A program made the position numbers and the translations under genes. Below the pieces are notes generated by a model. The model worked only from the letters and a program-made list of their open reading frames with translations, did not search any database and was not told where the DNA came from. Below, piece by piece: positions 17,873 to 27,452 of a stretch of 64,000 bases of DNA; positions within the stretch are counted from its first letter, which is position 1, and each line of letters starts with the position of its first letter. This DNA comes from Methanosarcinales archaeon Methan_01 (GTDB lineage: Archaea > Halobacteriota > Methanosarcinia > Methanotrichales > Methanotrichaceae), in assembly GCA_001602645.1 (NCBI GenBank), contig LUYE01000014.1:1-64000 (forward strand), written 5' to 3'.

Positions 17873-18652
17873 ATGAAAGAAAAAATCGGATCGTTGGCAG
17901 CCCTCAGCAGGCTGCCGAAGATGAGGACGAGCGCCAGTTTCGCCATTGCTCTCGTCGCCTTGGCGGCGCTCTGCAGCAGCGGCACCCTGGCGCAGGAGAA
18001 TACAGCAGAAGACTGGCTAAATATCGCCTACGGTCTGAGCGCCAATGGATCTTACGAAGAGGCCATCCAGGCTTACGATAAGGTTCTGGAGATAGACCCT
18101 AGGGATTACACTGCGCTGATCAACAAGGGCCATGACCTGAAGTTCTGGGCCTTGGATCTGTACAACGAAGCCCTGGAGATCACAAACGAGATCCTGGAGG
18201 AGGATCCCGACGACGCTCTGGCCTGGCAGGGGAAGGGGGCGGCTTTGAGCGGCCTTAACAGGCAGGGGGAGGACGATGAGGCCTATGCCATGGCCATTGA
18301 GGTACTCAATAAGACTCTAGAAAAAGATCCATCAGATGGAGAAGCGTGGTTTTTGAAGGGCGAAAACTACGCCAACATGCATGATGCTGAGGCCGCCCTG
18401 ATAGCTTACGACAAGGTCATCGAGCTGAATTACACGCCGAGGATCGAGGCCGCCTGGGTAACGAAGGCGATCCTCCTGGCAGTGCTGCAGAGATACGATG
18501 AGGCCATTCAGGCATCTGAGATGATCATTGAGCTGAACCCGAAGAGCGCGTCAGCCTGGTCGACCAAGGGTTACGTTCTCGGAGAGCTAGGCCGACAGGC
18601 CGAGGCGGAAGAGGCCTTCGCTCGGGCCAGGGAGCTGGAACGAGGGAGCTGA
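17873..18652 (+). CDS. Exported TPR-repeat protein 7 (short)
   Basis: 259 residues. The shared leader (MKEKIGSLAALSRLPKMRT), hydrophobic core and TLAQENTAEDWL junction are followed by about six TPRs, ending FARARELERGS. ATG start after GGAGTGGG. It is nearly identical to the adjacent members at nucleotide level through the signal peptide, which suggests recent duplication or gene conversion. An ATG at 17783 lies inside the preceding gene and is not credible. Confidence 0.87.
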   Translation: MKEKIGSLAALSRLPKMRTSASFAIALVALAALCSSGTLAQENTAEDWLNIAYGLSANGSYEEAIQAYDKVLEIDPRDYTALINKGHDLKFWALDLYNEALEITNEILEEDPDDALAWQGKGAALSGLNRQGEDDEAYAMAIEVLNKTLEKDPSDGEAWFLKGENYANMHDAEAALIAYDKVIELNYTPRIEAAWVTKAILLAVLQRYDEAIQASEMIIELNPKSASAWSTKGYVLGELGRQAEAEEAFARARELERGS

Positions 18653-18709
18653 TTAGTCCTCCAAATTTTTTACCATCATCTCTGTGTGATAAATGTGGAG
18701 TGAGTTGAC

Positions 18710-20170
18710 TTGAAAAGATACACCAGATCGTCGTCGGCCCTCAGAGGGCCATCGAAGTTGGGCGCCGGGGTCAGGCTTGCCATAGCCTTTGCGGCTCTGA
18801 TTTTGCTCTGCACCTCTGCCCTGGCACAGGAGAAGACCGTAGATTATTGGATGAATAAAGCTAATGAGCTTATCCATAAAGACCTTGACGAAGAAGCAGT
18901 CTTAGCTTATGACGAAGTTTTGAAGCTCGATCCAAAGAATGAGACCGCTTTACTTCGCAAGGCATCGACGCTTTATACGCTGGGAAATGAGAGCGAAGGG
19001 CAAGAAACTTACAACGAAGCCCTCCTCCTAATCAAGGAAAACCTGAGAACGAATCCCCAGAATGCTAAATCCTGGCAGAATAAGGCTATAGCTTTAAACG
19101 GTCTGGGCAAGAGAGATGAGGCTAAAGAGGCAAATGAGAAGGCTCTTGTCCTCTTCGATCAGAGCCTTGAGGAGGACCCGGAAAATGTCAGTCTATGGAA
19201 GGGCAAGGCGGATGTACTGGCCTTCTTGGGTAGATGGGAAGACGCTCTGCAGGCTTACAGCAGAGTGACGGAGATCAATCCCAACGATTACCAGGCATGG
19301 GGAAGAAAAGGCGAGTTTCTCGGTATGATCGGAAAGTACAACGAATCTCTGGTGGCGTTAGATAAAGCCATCGAAATCATACCGGCAGATAATGACGACG
19401 ATGTTCAAGCCTGGAATTTAGCTAAAGTCTCTGTCCTCCACACCTCGAACCGAATTGAAGAAGCTTTGAGCCTCCTTGACAACCTCACGGATACTTATCC
19501 CCAGAACAAAAAGGCCTGGAGCCTCAAGGGCTACGATCTGGCAAAGCTGGGCAGATACAACGAATCCTTGGAGGCATATGATGAAGCTCTTGAGCTGGAC
19601 TCAAAGGACGCTCAAATCTGGAGCACCAAAGCCCGACAGCTCGCCGAGATGAATAGGTATGACGAGGCTCAAGAGGCGTTCGACAAGGCCATTGAGTTGA
19701 TGCCGAGCGATGATATCAAAGAGATTGAACAAGTTGTGCAGATATGGCTCGACAAAGGAGATGCTCTGAACAAGACCGGCAATGTAGATGCCTCCGAAAA
19801 AGCCTTCCAGAAGGCATTGGAGATCTCAGATGAGGTTCTGAAGAACGATTCCAGCCAGACGAGCCTCATGCTCTTGAAAGGGAATGCCCTCTTCAATCTC
19901 GCCATGTATGATGCTGCCGTAGAAGTCTACGACCAGGTCATCGAGACCGCATCGCCAAACTCTCGCCACGTGTCAAGTGCCTGGATCGGCAAGGGCAGAG
20001 CTCTGCAGGCATTAGGCAGGAACGAAGAGGCTCTGGAAGCCTACAGACAGGCCCTGGAGATAAATCCTACGCTAGTCGAAGCATGGCAGGGCAAAGGAGA
20101 ATCCCAGAAAGCATTGGGAAGAGCCAGAGATGCAAGCCTGTCATTTTACGTGGCAGAGAAGCTGGGGTAG
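18710..20170 (+). CDS. Exported TPR-repeat protein 8
   Basis: 486 residues. TTG start after GGAGTGAG; leader MKRYTRSSSALRGPSKLGAG, hydrophobic core and ALAQEKTVDYWM junction. About twelve TPRs with EALEAYDEALELDSKDAQIW spacing; C terminus SFYVAEKLG ends two or three residues earlier than its paralogues. The codon mix in the middle is more AT-rich than in genes 6, 7 and 9. Function: extracytoplasmic scaffold by inference only. Confidence 0.87.
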   Translation: MKRYTRSSSALRGPSKLGAGVRLAIAFAALILLCTSALAQEKTVDYWMNKANELIHKDLDEEAVLAYDEVLKLDPKNETALLRKASTLYTLGNESEGQETYNEALLLIKENLRTNPQNAKSWQNKAIALNGLGKRDEAKEANEKALVLFDQSLEEDPENVSLWKGKADVLAFLGRWEDALQAYSRVTEINPNDYQAWGRKGEFLGMIGKYNESLVALDKAIEIIPADNDDDVQAWNLAKVSVLHTSNRIEEALSLLDNLTDTYPQNKKAWSLKGYDLAKLGRYNESLEAYDEALELDSKDAQIWSTKARQLAEMNRYDEAQEAFDKAIELMPSDDIKEIEQVVQIWLDKGDALNKTGNVDASEKAFQKALEISDEVLKNDSSQTSLMLLKGNALFNLAMYDAAVEVYDQVIETASPNSRHVSSAWIGKGRALQALGRNEEALEAYRQALEINPTLVEAWQGKGESQKALGRARDASLSFYVAEKLG

Positions 20171-20233
20171 GTGGAGTAAACCCATCTACAATTTTTGATC
20201 ATATTTGGACTGAAAAAAGAGGAGTGGGTTAAT

Positions 20234-21700
20234 GTGAACGAAGAAACCGGATCGTTGGCGGCCCTCAGCGGGAGGCCGAATTTTGGCGCAGCGGCCAGGC
20301 TCGCTCTAGCCTTAGCGGCTTTGGCGATCTTCTGCCTTCCCTCCGGAGCCCAGGAGAACACAACCGACTACTGGATGGAGAAGGCCCAGGAGCTGTACCA
20401 AAACGGCTCCATCGAGGAGGCGATCTCAGCTTACGATGAAGCCCTGAATATCGATCCCGAGAACGAGACGATCCTCATCCGAAAGGCCTTCGACCTCATG
20501 GTCGTGGGAAAGGTTAACGAGTCTGCCGAGACCTACGAGAAGGCCCTCGCCCTTCTGGATGAGGACCTGGAGGAGGACCCCGGCGACGCCAAGGCCTGGC
20601 AAGATAGAGCCCGGGTTCTGGGAGGTCTTAATAGACCTGAAGAGGCCGCCCAGGCGTATGAAGAGGCCCTGGACGCCTACGACCAGAGGATCGAGACTGA
20701 TCCGAAGGACGCCGACGCCTGGATGGGCAGGGCCAACGTTCTTTTAAACCTCGGCAGGTGGGTGGAGGCTTCCGAGGCCTATGACAAGGTTACAGAGCTG
20801 AAACCCCTCGACTACAACGTCTGGTGGAGAAAGGCCGAGGTGATCAGCGCCATAGGTGACATGAACGAGTCCGTCGAGGCCTACGATAAGGCCATCAGCC
20901 TGATACCCGCAAACGATACAGCAGAGCTCGCCCTGGCCTATGCTGCCAAGAGCGAGGATCTCGCAGCTGCGGAGAGGTGGGGGGGCGCCCTGGAGGCGGT
21001 CGATAAGTCTCTTGAGCTGAACCCCAAGAGCGGCACCTGGTGGCACTTCAAGGCCTTCATTCTGACGGAGCTGGAGAGGAAGGAGGAGGCGCTGGCGGCC
21101 TTCGACGAGGCGATCAGGCAGAACCCCGAGGACGTCGGGAGCTGGCAGTGGAAGGCGAGCCTCCTCGTCGGGATGAAGAGGTACGATGAATCCCTGGAGG
21201 CTTACGACGAGGCCCTAGACCTGATCCCGGAGAGCGACGCGGAGACCCTGGCCCAGACCTGGCTTTCCAAGGGGACAGCTCTGAACAAGACCGGAAAGCA
21301 GGAAGAGGCGACGGAGGCCTTCGCGAGGTCGCTGGCCCTTTACGAAGAGGCCATCATGGAGGATCCCGGCGACATCAGCATGCTGCAGATGAGGGGCAGA
21401 GCCCTCTACGAGCTCGGGAGGTACGACGAGGCCTTGGAGGTCTATGATCAAATCCTCGAATCCTCTCCCGGCGTCGAGCCTCACTGGGTCGATACCAGCG
21501 CGTTGGTAGGCAGGGGCGATGCTCTACTGGCGCTGGGCAGAAACGAGGAGGCCCTGGATGCCTACAACAGGGCAATAGATCTGGGCCCGCATGATAGCAC
21601 CGCCTGGCATGGAAGGGGAGAGGCCCAGAGGGGCTTGGGCCAGGTTTACAACGCCACCATGTCGCTTCTGGTGGCCGATAAGCTGGGGTACGAGGAGTGA
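20234..21700 (+). CDS. Exported TPR-repeat protein 9
   Basis: 488 residues. GTG start after GGAGTGGG; leader MNEETGSLAALSGRPNFGA, core LALALAALAIFCLPSGAQE. About twelve TPRs, ending LLVADKLGYEE. The 3' end forms an 8-bp stem with the sequence just after the stop. An upstream ATG at 20195 would place the ribosome binding site inside the coding region and is rejected. No domain other than TPR is seen. Confidence 0.87.
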   Translation: MNEETGSLAALSGRPNFGAAARLALALAALAIFCLPSGAQENTTDYWMEKAQELYQNGSIEEAISAYDEALNIDPENETILIRKAFDLMVVGKVNESAETYEKALALLDEDLEEDPGDAKAWQDRARVLGGLNRPEEAAQAYEEALDAYDQRIETDPKDADAWMGRANVLLNLGRWVEASEAYDKVTELKPLDYNVWWRKAEVISAIGDMNESVEAYDKAISLIPANDTAELALAYAAKSEDLAAAERWGGALEAVDKSLELNPKSGTWWHFKAFILTELERKEEALAAFDEAIRQNPEDVGSWQWKASLLVGMKRYDESLEAYDEALDLIPESDAETLAQTWLSKGTALNKTGKQEEATEAFARSLALYEEAIMEDPGDISMLQMRGRALYELGRYDEALEVYDQILESSPGVEPHWVDTSALVGRGDALLALGRNEEALDAYNRAIDLGPHDSTAWHGRGEAQRGLGQVYNATMSLLVADKLGYEE

Positions 21701-21716
21701 CCCCAGCCCAAATTTC
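21682..21716 (+). terminator. Terminator hairpin spanning a TPR stop codon
   Basis: GCTGGGGT and ACCCCAGC form a perfect 8-bp stem; the loop carries the last codons and part of the TGA. The tail is CAAATTTCTT, a weaker T-tract than in the other copies. Confidence 0.5.
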
Positions 21717-21755
21717 TTGGGAATTATTGAAGGATAAAATGTGGAGTGGGTGGAT

Positions 21756-22244
21756 GTGAATGGAAAAAATGGACTATTGGCGGCATCCGGCGAACTGCTG
21801 AAGTCAGGAGCGGGCACGAGGTCCGCTCTCGCCCTGATCGCCTTGACGGCGCTCTGCAGCTGCACTTTGGCTCAGGAGAAGACGGCAGAGGACTGGATTG
21901 AAAGGGGCGGGGAACTATTCAGGAACCAGTCCTTTGAAGGGGCGGCTGAGGCTTATGGAACGGTCATTGAGGCTGCTAGCTTGAATAAGACTCTGCTGGC
22001 AGCAGCCTGGAAGGGCAAAGGCCGGATCTTTTACGATAATGGCAGGTATGAGGCGGCCATCGAGGCCTACGATAAAGCCATTGAATTTGCGCCTTCCAAT
22101 GTAACGCCTGTACTGGATCTGTATGCCATGAACCTCTCTGCTACAGCCTGGCATGCTACGGGTGAGGCCCTGATGGCGCTGGGCCGAAACTACGAGTCAG
22201 AGGCCGCCTTCTCCAGGGCGGGGGAGCTGGGGTACGAGAAGTGA
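21756..22244 (+). CDS. Exported TPR-repeat protein 10 (very short)
   Basis: 162 residues: shared signal cassette (core ALALIALTALCSCTLAQE, junction KTAEDWIERGGEL), only about three TPRs, then the usual AFSRAGELGYEK tail. Start GTG after GGAGTGGG. Intact at both ends, so it looks like an internal deletion derivative of a longer relative rather than a fragment. It could be a functional minimal form. Confidence 0.83.
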   Translation: MNGKNGLLAASGELLKSGAGTRSALALIALTALCSCTLAQEKTAEDWIERGGELFRNQSFEGAAEAYGTVIEAASLNKTLLAAAWKGKGRIFYDNGRYEAAIEAYDKAIEFAPSNVTPVLDLYAMNLSATAWHATGEALMALGRNYESEAAFSRAGELGYEK

Positions 22245-22300
22245 CCTATGTCGAAATTTTTGTTGATCATATCTGGATGGAAAAAGTGGAGTGGGTAGAT

Positions 22301-23343
22301 GTGAAAGGGAAAACTGGAATGTTGGCGGCCCTCGGCGGGCGGTTGAAGTCAGGAAGCGGGAGGGAGATCTGTTCTTGCTCAGATCGCTTTGGCAGCTCTT
22401 TGTAGCTGCGCCTGGGCGGCAGGGGAAGACAGCAGAGGACTGGCTCAGAAAAGGCCTGGAGCTGATGACGAAAGGCTCCCTGGAAGAATCGGTTCAGGCC
22501 TTCAATAAAGCGATTGAGGCCGATCCCCAGAACGCCGAGGCTTGGAGGTACAAAGCCCTCATGCTTCGAGATCAGGGCGAGTACGATAAGGCAGTCGCAG
22601 CCTTCGATAAGGCCATCAGGCTTGACTCCCAGAACATGGAGGCCAGGGTGGAGAAGGCCGGAACCCTCATGATTATGGGAAGGATTTCCGAGGCGGCCAT
22701 CGCGCTGGATGCATTTGCTGATACGATCCCAGTGAGCCCGGAAGAGAGACTGTGGCAGTCCGATGCCTGGCGGATCAAGGGAAATATCCTTGTAGAGAAG
22801 GGGAGCAATGAAGAGGCCCTCAAGGCCTATGACAGAGCCATAGAGCTGGGCTCCGGCCAACCTCTGGGTTCAGCCTCAGCCATGGCGTGGTTGAACGAAG
22901 GCCATCTTCTCATGAGGATGGAACGCTATGAAGATGCCCTTTTGGCCTATGATAATGCAGCTGAACCTGATTTACCTCCTGTCAACAGCGAGGCCTGGCT
23001 TGGTAAGGGAAGGGCTTTGGATGCATTAAGCAGACACTATGAGGCGGTCGAGGCTTACAACAGATCTGTTGAGGCCTTCGAGATCGACCTCATTATAAGC
23101 CCGGAGGCTGCCAAGTTCTGGAAGGAGAAGGCAGACGCCCTGGATGGCGTGAGCAGGTACGAGGAGGCAGCGTCTGCCTACGAGAAGGCGGTCCAGCTCT
23201 TCCGAAAGGATATCGAGATCAATGCTGAGCAATCCAACGGCTGAAGATATTGGTGGTTGGGTTATGCCCTCTTGGCTTTGGACCGCCAGGCCGAGGCGGA
23301 AGCTGCCTTCGCCAGGGCCAGGGAGCTGGGGTATGAGGGTTGA
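22301..23343 (+). pseudogene. TPR-repeat gene broken by frameshifts and a stop
   Basis: The shared cassette starts normally (GGAGTGGG, GTG AAA GGG) but its frame runs into TAG. The hydrophobic signal segment (QIALAALCSCAWA) is readable only in a second frame, and the TPR part (KTAEDWLRKGLELM onward) in a third, so two frameshifts separate the leader from the body. The third frame ends at TGA 23242-23244, after which the family tail LALDRQAEAEAAFARARELGYEG continues in the same frame to 23343. About 317 residues of TPR could still be read from an internal start, but without an export signal. Confidence 0.8.
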
Positions 23344-23402
23344 ACTCCAGCCAAAATTTTTTGTGATTATATCTGGATGGAAAAAAAGAGGAGTGGGTTG
23401 AT

Positions 23403-24773
23403 GTGAAAGAAAAATCTGGATCGTTTGTGGCCCAGGGCGGGCTGATGAAGTCAGGAGCGAGCACGAGGTTCGCTCTTGCACTGATAGCGTTGGCTGCGCT
23501 CTGCAGCTGCACTCTGGCGCAGGAGTACACAGGAGAAGACTGGTTCGGAAGAGGCATCGAGCTGTTCCACCAAGAATCTTTTGAAGAGGCGCTCGACGCG
23601 TTCAACCGTTCCCTGGAGATGAATCCGCAGTACTTCGATGCATGGCTGTACAAGGGCGCAGCCCTCAACATGCTGGCATTCAAGTTCTACGGGCAAAATA
23701 GAGTCGAGATATTCGAAGAGTCTTTGAAAGCTTACGACAGAGCCATAGAGATAAATCCCAACAATGCTTCAGCCTGGGCTTTCAAGGGTAATGCGCTCGA
23801 TAATATGGCTTGGTCCACCGATGCCCCATCTAGATTCAACCAGTCCCTCCAGGCCTTCGACAAAGCCCTCGAGTTAGACCCCGAAGATGCAGGTAACTGG
23901 CATGGGAAAGGGGTTACGTTGATCCATTTTGCTCAGAACAAAGAGGGCCAGGCTGGCATCAGAACCGAAGAGGTCGAAGGCATGCTCGATGAGGCTCTCG
24001 CCAACATTAACAAAGCCATCGAGATCGATCCGGAAACACCAGGAGCATTGGTGAACAGGGCGAGCCTTTTGGAGACGATGGGCAAACACGATGAGGCCCT
24101 CGAAAGTGCCAACTCGACCCAGGATCTGGCCAACATCTGGTATAACAGGGCAACAGTACTTCGAAACGAGGGCAAGTTCGATGAAGCTTTGGATGCTTAC
24201 GACAAGGCCATCGACCTGGACCCCCAGCACTTTGAGTCCATGATCGATAAAGGCATAACGTTTCTGGTCATGGGCAAATTCAATGAATCGCTTGCAGCTT
24301 TTGACGAGGCTTTGACGATCGATCCCAACAGCTTTTACATATGGATCAATAAAGGCTTGGTTCTCAGCAGAATGGAGCGGTTCAACGAATCTCTCAATGC
24401 TTACGAAGAGGCCCTCAAGATCGACCCGATCAACCCTTCAGCCCTAGCGGGCAGAGGTTTTGTTCTAAACCAGATGGGCCGATACGACGATGCCTTACAG
24501 GCCTTCGATAAGGTCATTGAGATAGATCCATCTTACCTGGACATCGCAGGAGTCTGGTTTGCCAAGGGAGGAGCTCTTGATAAACTGGGCAGGCATGAGG
24601 AAGCTGTTGCAGCCTACGAACACTCCCTTTCTGCCTACGACAGAAACCTGGAAAGATATCCGGGTGTGGCCAAGTTCTGGGGCAGCAAAGGCGAGGCGTT
24701 GAAGGCTTTGGACCGCCAGGTCGAGGCGGAAGCTGCCTTCGCCAGGGCCAGGGAGCTGGGGTATGTGGAGTGA
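23403..24773 (+). CDS. Exported TPR-repeat protein 11
   Basis: 456 residues with the shared leader MKEKSGSFVAQGGLMKSGA, core ALALIALAALCSCTLAQE and about eleven TPRs. One insertion near residue 180-200 (NKEGQAGIRTEEVEGML) breaks the repeat register. The last roughly 80 bp are almost identical to the tail of the preceding pseudogene, suggesting one was copied from the other. GTG start after GGAGTGGG. Confidence 0.87.
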   Translation: MKEKSGSFVAQGGLMKSGASTRFALALIALAALCSCTLAQEYTGEDWFGRGIELFHQESFEEALDAFNRSLEMNPQYFDAWLYKGAALNMLAFKFYGQNRVEIFEESLKAYDRAIEINPNNASAWAFKGNALDNMAWSTDAPSRFNQSLQAFDKALELDPEDAGNWHGKGVTLIHFAQNKEGQAGIRTEEVEGMLDEALANINKAIEIDPETPGALVNRASLLETMGKHDEALESANSTQDLANIWYNRATVLRNEGKFDEALDAYDKAIDLDPQHFESMIDKGITFLVMGKFNESLAAFDEALTIDPNSFYIWINKGLVLSRMERFNESLNAYEEALKIDPINPSALAGRGFVLNQMGRYDDALQAFDKVIEIDPSYLDIAGVWFAKGGALDKLGRHEEAVAAYEHSLSAYDRNLERYPGVAKFWGSKGEALKALDRQVEAEAAFARARELGYVE

Positions 24774-24829
24774 TCTCGATCGAAAATTTAATAATCGTTT
24801 GAAGGTTGAGAAAAGTGGAGTGGGTTGAT

Positions 24830-27397
24830 GTGAAAGGAAAAGTCGGATCGCTCGCAGCCCTCGGAGGGCCGACGAATCTTGTAGCGAAGACCATGCTTGC
24901 CCTAGTCATGGCGGCGCTGGCGATGCTTTGCGCCCCGTCCATGGCCCAGGAGAGCGCCAAGGGGAGCGACATATACCAATCCTATGGAGAGATGATACAC
25001 GTTCCCGGCGACTTCGCCGGAGTTCAGGAGGCCATCGATGCCGCCAGTCCCGGAGATCTCATCGTGGTAGACGGCGGTATTTACCGCGAGAACGTAAACG
25101 TGACCAAACGGTTGACCTTGCGCGGCCTGAATATGCCTGTTGTGGACGCCGGAGAAAACGGCAGCGCCATCATCCTCTCGGCAGATGGGATAGTCCTGGA
25201 GGGTTTCAGTCTGAAGAACAGCGGCGTCGGAACGGCGCAGCCGGCGGGCATCACTGTTAGGTCCGATGACAACGCCATCTTGAATAACACGGTTACCGAC
25301 AGCTGGAATGGCATCTCCCTCTGGGATTCGAAGGGAAACGTCGTCAGGGATAACCACGTTTCGTACAACACGTGGGCCGGAATCTACCTGGAGAACTCGA
25401 CCAATAACGTCATCGCCAATAACAACTTCAGCTCCAACGCTGGAAGGGGGCTGATCCGGAGCGGGTTTGCAGGCATTCATCTGTGGAACTCCAGCCACAA
25501 CACCATCATCGAAAACGTCGTCAAGGACAACCCCCATTTTGGGATCGAACTCGATTCCTCCGGGGAGAACATCATCGCAGAAAACGATTTTCGCCAAAAC
25601 CAAGGAGTCGGGATCCGCCTCTGGGACTCCAATAACAATTCCATCTCGGGCAATCGAGCACTAGACAATCAGCTATCTGGAATAGAGCTGCAGGACTCCG
25701 AAAATAACACCATCGCCGGCAACTACGCGAGCGGCAACATCGGGCGTGGCATCTTTCTGACGGACTCCCAGAACAACTTCATCTATAACAACTGTTTCGC
25801 CGACAACAACGAGTACGACGCATACGACGACGGGACGAACCGCTGGGATGACGGCAAAGTGGGAAATCACTACAGCGATTTCATCGAAGGATGTGAGGAT
25901 GAGGACGGGGACGGCATCTGCGACGACGCATATGAGATTTTCGGCGGCACCAATTTGGACGGACATCCCCTGGTTCGCTGTGACATTCCGCTCTCTGCGC
26001 CAAAACCTGCCCCCCAGACTGGCGGCGGGGCAACGTACAAAGTCTGCGCCGAGGGTTGCGATTTCGCCAGCATCAGTGAGGCGATGGAAGCTGCAAGCCC
26101 AGGTGACCTGATCGAGGTTTGCAGCGGCACTTATCTGGAGACGGTCAACGTTACCAAGCCCGTGATCCTCAGGGGCGTGGATACGGGCGGCGGGATGCCG
26201 ATCATCGATGCAAGACACGAAGGCAGCCCCATAAAGCTCTCCGCCGACGGCGGGGTCGTAGAAGGGTTTCATGTCACAAACTCCTCTGGCAAGGGGGTAT
26301 TCAGCGGAAGCTATGTTGACGCCGGCATAATGGTGAACTCGGAGGGCAACACCATCAGGGGCAACGTCGCCACTAACAACAGCTACGGCATCATAGTCGC
26401 ATCCGGCAACAACACTCTTGCATCGAACAACGCCAGCGGCAACCGTGGCGGCATCCTTCTTTCCAGCATCAGCCCCTCTGATATCACGGGCGGGAACGTC
26501 CTGGAGAGGAACGTCGCCGACTATAACGTAGTCGGCATGATCATCAGCTTCTCCGGAGGCAACATCCTCCGAAACAACTCCATGTCCGGCAACTATCTCA
26601 ACTTCGGTTACAACGGCTGGGGGGACGATGCTACAGCCACCAACGATATCGACGCCAGCAACCTTGTAAATGGTAGAAGGATCTACCACCTGGTGAACGT
26701 CTCTGATGCGGTTATAGATTCGTCATCCAACGCGGGAACGGTCTACTGCATCGGCTGCCATAACATAACCGTCAGGGATTCAGTGCTGGAGAAGAACATG
26801 GAGGGGGTATTCTTAACCAACACCAGCAACTCCAGGATAGAGGGCAACGTGATCGCCAACAACACCAGGGGGATCCATCTCAACTACCACTGCTACAACA
26901 ATTCGATCAGGAGCAACATCGCCATAAACAACGCTGAGTCGGGGGTCTATCTTCACGGCTCTGATGATAACGTAATCGAGAGAAACGAGCTGACGGAGAG
27001 CTGGTCCGGCATCTACCTGAGCAACTCTGCTGGAAACACCATAAGAGCAAACGAGATCAGAGACAACAGGAACGCGGGCATGGGCATCATCGGATCCGAC
27101 GATAACGCCGTCTACCTCAACAACTTCATTAACAACTCCAACAACATACAATCGAGCAGCTCTTCAAACAAGTGGAACTCTACAGAGGTTCTGACGTACA
27201 CGTATGAGGGTTCGAGCTTCGACAGTTACATCGGAAACTTCTGGACCTACTACAAAGGGAAGGATGCCGATGGAGATGGCATAGGGGAGATGCCTTACTT
27301 GGTCGGGGCTGACAAGGACAACTATCCACTGATGGAGCCGATCGAAAATTATGCCGTAGTTTCAAAGGAGTTCGGTGGAGTGGGGGTTGAGAGATGA
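24830..27397 (+). CDS. Exported NosD-type parallel beta-helix protein
   Basis: 855 residues. The N terminus is the TPR array's signal cassette (MKGKVGSLAALGG...MAQE), but the passenger is two NosD/PbH1 beta-helix modules. Module 1 is at about 45-345 (IHVPGDFAGVQEAIDAASPGD then repeats such as NVVRDNHVSYNTWAGIYLENS). Module 2 is at about 390-835 (CDFASISEAMEAASPGDLIEV onward). Each module ends in an Asp-rich Ca-binding-like segment (DEDGDGICDD and DADGDGIG). NosD-like helices are found in surface and carbohydrate-active proteins; no catalytic residues are evident. GTG start after GGAGTGGG. It sits in the middle of the array and shares its expression signals. Confidence 0.88.
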   Translation: MKGKVGSLAALGGPTNLVAKTMLALVMAALAMLCAPSMAQESAKGSDIYQSYGEMIHVPGDFAGVQEAIDAASPGDLIVVDGGIYRENVNVTKRLTLRGLNMPVVDAGENGSAIILSADGIVLEGFSLKNSGVGTAQPAGITVRSDDNAILNNTVTDSWNGISLWDSKGNVVRDNHVSYNTWAGIYLENSTNNVIANNNFSSNAGRGLIRSGFAGIHLWNSSHNTIIENVVKDNPHFGIELDSSGENIIAENDFRQNQGVGIRLWDSNNNSISGNRALDNQLSGIELQDSENNTIAGNYASGNIGRGIFLTDSQNNFIYNNCFADNNEYDAYDDGTNRWDDGKVGNHYSDFIEGCEDEDGDGICDDAYEIFGGTNLDGHPLVRCDIPLSAPKPAPQTGGGATYKVCAEGCDFASISEAMEAASPGDLIEVCSGTYLETVNVTKPVILRGVDTGGGMPIIDARHEGSPIKLSADGGVVEGFHVTNSSGKGVFSGSYVDAGIMVNSEGNTIRGNVATNNSYGIIVASGNNTLASNNASGNRGGILLSSISPSDITGGNVLERNVADYNVVGMIISFSGGNILRNNSMSGNYLNFGYNGWGDDATATNDIDASNLVNGRRIYHLVNVSDAVIDSSSNAGTVYCIGCHNITVRDSVLEKNMEGVFLTNTSNSRIEGNVIANNTRGIHLNYHCYNNSIRSNIAINNAESGVYLHGSDDNVIERNELTESWSGIYLSNSAGNTIRANEIRDNRNAGMGIIGSDDNAVYLNNFINNSNNIQSSSSSNKWNSTEVLTYTYEGSSFDSYIGNFWTYYKGKDADGDGIGEMPYLVGADKDNYPLMEPIENYAVVSKEFGGVGVER

Positions 27398-27452
27398 AAT
27401 CGTTTAGAGGTATGTTGTCATCTTCGAATGACAAAACGAGGAGTGGATTGAG

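Larger units (their letters stand above)
16561..24832 (+). repeat. Repeated intergenic/export cassette between array genes
   Basis: A unit of about 55-60 nt recurs between stop and start codons: a T-tract (AATTTTTT), an AT-rich stretch around ATATCTG, a run AAAAATG, then GGAGTGGGTTGATGTGAAAG at the next start. Copies end at starts 15481, 16615, 17873, 18710, 20234, 21756, 22301, 23403 and 24830. Similarity continues through about 110 bp of signal-peptide coding sequence. Each unit provides a terminator-like tract, a ribosome binding site and a secretion leader. Confidence 0.75.

Noticed and set aside
22291-23244. 317-residue TPR protein starting MGRCERENWN
   Set aside because: The N-terminal part is an out-of-frame reading of the shared signal cassette; the locus is better described as a pseudogene.
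16561-24832. Repeated intergenic units of the TPR array as CRISPR or insertion-sequence ends
   Set aside because: They are separated by whole genes, extend into coding sequence and carry ribosome binding sites; paralogous duplication explains them.
25673-26689. 338-residue minus-strand open frame inside the NosD gene
   Set aside because: Valine-rich antisense shadow of a beta-helix repeat gene with good ribosome binding site and signal peptide on the other strand.
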